Assembly (NCBI GenBank): GCA_902789555.1
Contig: CADAOF010000001.1
Coordinates: 125,851-189,850, forward strand
Reading direction: 5' to 3'
DNA: 64,000 bases
DNA from: an uncultured Lachnospiraceae bacterium
GTDB taxonomy: Bacteria > Bacillota > Clostridia > Lachnospirales > Lachnospiraceae
Part shown: positions 62,904 to 64,000 of the stretch, piece by piece
Layout: every line of letters starts with the position of its first letter
How positions within the stretch are numbered: the stretch's first letter is position 1
Program-made: the position numbers and the translations under genes
The notes under the pieces: generated by a model
What the model saw: only the letters and a program-made list of their open reading frames with translations
What the model was told of the DNA's origin: nothing
Database searches by the model: none

Positions 62904-62963
62904 GAGCGTGGATTACTTCGTGATCCTTATTATCGTTGATTTTTACAGATAGAGGAGTTTATC

Positions 62964-64000
62964 ATGGCAGACAAAAAAAGCAATGATTCCTTATTCCAAT
63001 GGAATTTCAATCTCGAGGATTCCGATTCCGATTTCACCGATATCGATTTCAGCAGCAGCAAGAAAAACACTGCTTCCGATAAAGACATCGAGCCGATCAT
63101 TTTCGTCCGTGATGAGACCGCGAAGAAAAAGCCTGAAGAAAAGCGTCCTCAGGGCCAGCCTTCCGCCTCTGCGCAGAATGCAAGAAAAACGCAGACTTCC
63201 GGTGCGAGACCCGCTTCCCGTCCTTCTTCCAGGCCTGCCGGCAAAGCAGCACCCAAGAAGAAAAAGACTTCCAACTTTCCTGCTCTCAACTGGAAACTGA
63301 TCGCCGTCATAGCCGCTGCCGTCCTTCTGATCGCACTTCTGGTCGTCCTGCTCGGAAGATGCGGAAAGAAAGAAGAGAAAGCCTGGACCAAGGTCGAAGC
63401 CGACAGCAAGGTGAAGGCAGTCATGGACAGATATTTCGACGCCAAGAAGAACGGCTCCGCGGAAGACATGCGGAAGGTCCTCGTGGAGGATGCCCGCGTG
63501 AACGCATCCATCCTCGGCATTGAAGCTTCGATCTATAAGGATTATGCCGATGTTGCCCTGCTGCAGTATCCCGGTATCAAGAAAGATGAATACGTCGTCT
63601 GCGCAACATATGACACGGTACTCAGCCTGATCGACGCTTCCGTTCCCACAATCAGCTGGTTCTACGTTCAGCCTGACAGTGCGAAGAACCTTCGCCTGCT
63701 GCCGATCACGAACAGCGAGAAAGAATCGCATACTTCGATCTACAATTACGTAACGGCGGCATACGCGCTTCTAGCCGATACGACGGTTGCGGAAGTCAAG
63801 GCACGCCATACCAACGCGCTTCAGTCGAACCCCGACCTGCAGGAATATCTGCAGAACATCGAGAACGGCAATTACTACACGAAACCTACGGGTTCCTCCT
63901 CACCCGAACAGCAGAGCACCGAACCTTCCGGAGAGGAACCGGCACCGGGCAGCGAAACGCCGTATTATGTCAAGGTCGGCGATTCCTTCCTGAAAATGCG
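62964..64000 (+). CDS. Single-pass membrane protein with extracytoplasmic domain (partial, runs off the end)
   Basis: The frame is open from the ATG at 62964 (AGAGGAG upstream) to the end, giving at least 345 residues. Residues 1-45 are acidic and serine-rich (NFNLEDSDSDFTDIDFSSS). Next comes a Lys/Pro/Ser-rich disordered region (about 50-105), a membrane helix (about 111-131, LIAVIAAAVLLIALLVVLLG) and an outer domain with an NTF2-like feel (VKAVMDRYFDAKKNGSAEDMRKVL). After a Ser/Glu/Pro-rich linker the end, TPYYVKVGDSFLKMR, looks like the start of a bacterial SH3 domain, which would bind cell wall. The function is unknown. Confidence 0.85.
   Translation, partial: MADKKSNDSLFQWNFNLEDSDSDFTDIDFSSSKKNTASDKDIEPIIFVRDETAKKKPEEKRPQGQPSASAQNARKTQTSGARPASRPSSRPAGKAAPKKKKTSNFPALNWKLIAVIAAAVLLIALLVVLLGRCGKKEEKAWTKVEADSKVKAVMDRYFDAKKNGSAEDMRKVLVEDARVNASILGIEASIYKDYADVALLQYPGIKKDEYVVCATYDTVLSLIDASVPTISWFYVQPDSAKNLRLLPITNSEKESHTSIYNYVTAAYALLADTTVAEVKARHTNALQSNPDLQEYLQNIENGNYYTKPTGSSSPEQQSTEPSGEEPAPGSETPYYVKVGDSFLKM

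Overview
The window looks like ordinary chromosome from an anaerobic, fairly GC-rich Firmicute of class Clostridia, probably Lachnospiraceae-like. The reasons are: oxygen-independent ribonucleotide reductase (nrdG-nrdD) and HemZ; Rex; the acpP-rnc-smc-ftsY and dnaE-pfkA gene orders; a bifunctional Rel; a DUF5688 protein; a phosphofructokinase with a TIDLD motif; and four tRNA genes without an encoded CCA end. Nearly every transcription unit has a recognisable sigma-A promoter (TTGnnn, 16-18 bp, TAnnnT). I see no insertion sequence, prophage, CRISPR array, rRNA or gap longer than 300 bases.

Layout. 1-4.5 kb: end of a membrane protein, then minus-strand trxB, nrdD and nrdG, with a NrdR-box promoter ahead of nrdD. 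4.6-7.7 kb: acyltransferase 3 and a converging ABC-F ATPase. 7.8-10.4 kb: rex-alr-yebC behind a promoter overlapped by a Rex-type operator. 10.5-12.7 kb: DUF819 membrane protein and M19 dipeptidase. 12.8-17.1 kb: divergent glgA and a lipoprotein pullulanase. 17.2-18.1 kb: tRNA-Lys and a membrane-linked XRE regulator. 18.2-24.4 kb: two DegV proteins, then an ABC ATPase and a giant coiled-coil FtsX-type permease. 24.5-27.8 kb: tRNA-Met, tRNA-Thr, alaS and rpsU. 27.8-32.4 kb: phoH-ybeY-flippase-flavoprotein. 32.4-38.9 kb, minus strand: clp ATPase-radA-tldD-tldE. 39-42.5 kb: membrane-anchored solute-binding protein, YfbR-like nucleotidase and a small membrane protein. 42.5-60.1 kb: plsX-acpP, rnc-smc-ftsY-dnaE-pfkA-rel-MBL-hemZ-hisS and an unknown membrane protein. 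60.1-64 kb: DUF1846, DUF5688, tRNA-Arg and a truncated single-pass membrane protein.

How the genes fit together. The redox theme is the clearest. NrdD carries a fused glutaredoxin-like domain and lies just upstream of trxB, so activase, reductase and electron supply sit together under what looks like NrdR control. Rex (NADH/NAD+ sensing) appears to control itself. GlgA and the pullulanase share a short divergent promoter region and both concern alpha-glucans. The long plus-strand block is core housekeeping: phospholipid and fatty acid synthesis, RNA processing, chromosome segregation, replication, glycolysis, stringent response, haem and aminoacylation.

I found no convincing new defence, mobile or biosynthetic system. 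The points most worth checking are the NrdD-glutaredoxin/TrxB unit with its NrdR boxes, the Clp ATPase without a middle domain in an operon with radA and tldDE, the orphan anchored solute-binding protein, the DegV pair beside a coiled-coil exporter, and the tRNA genes that seem to be co-transcribed with protein genes.
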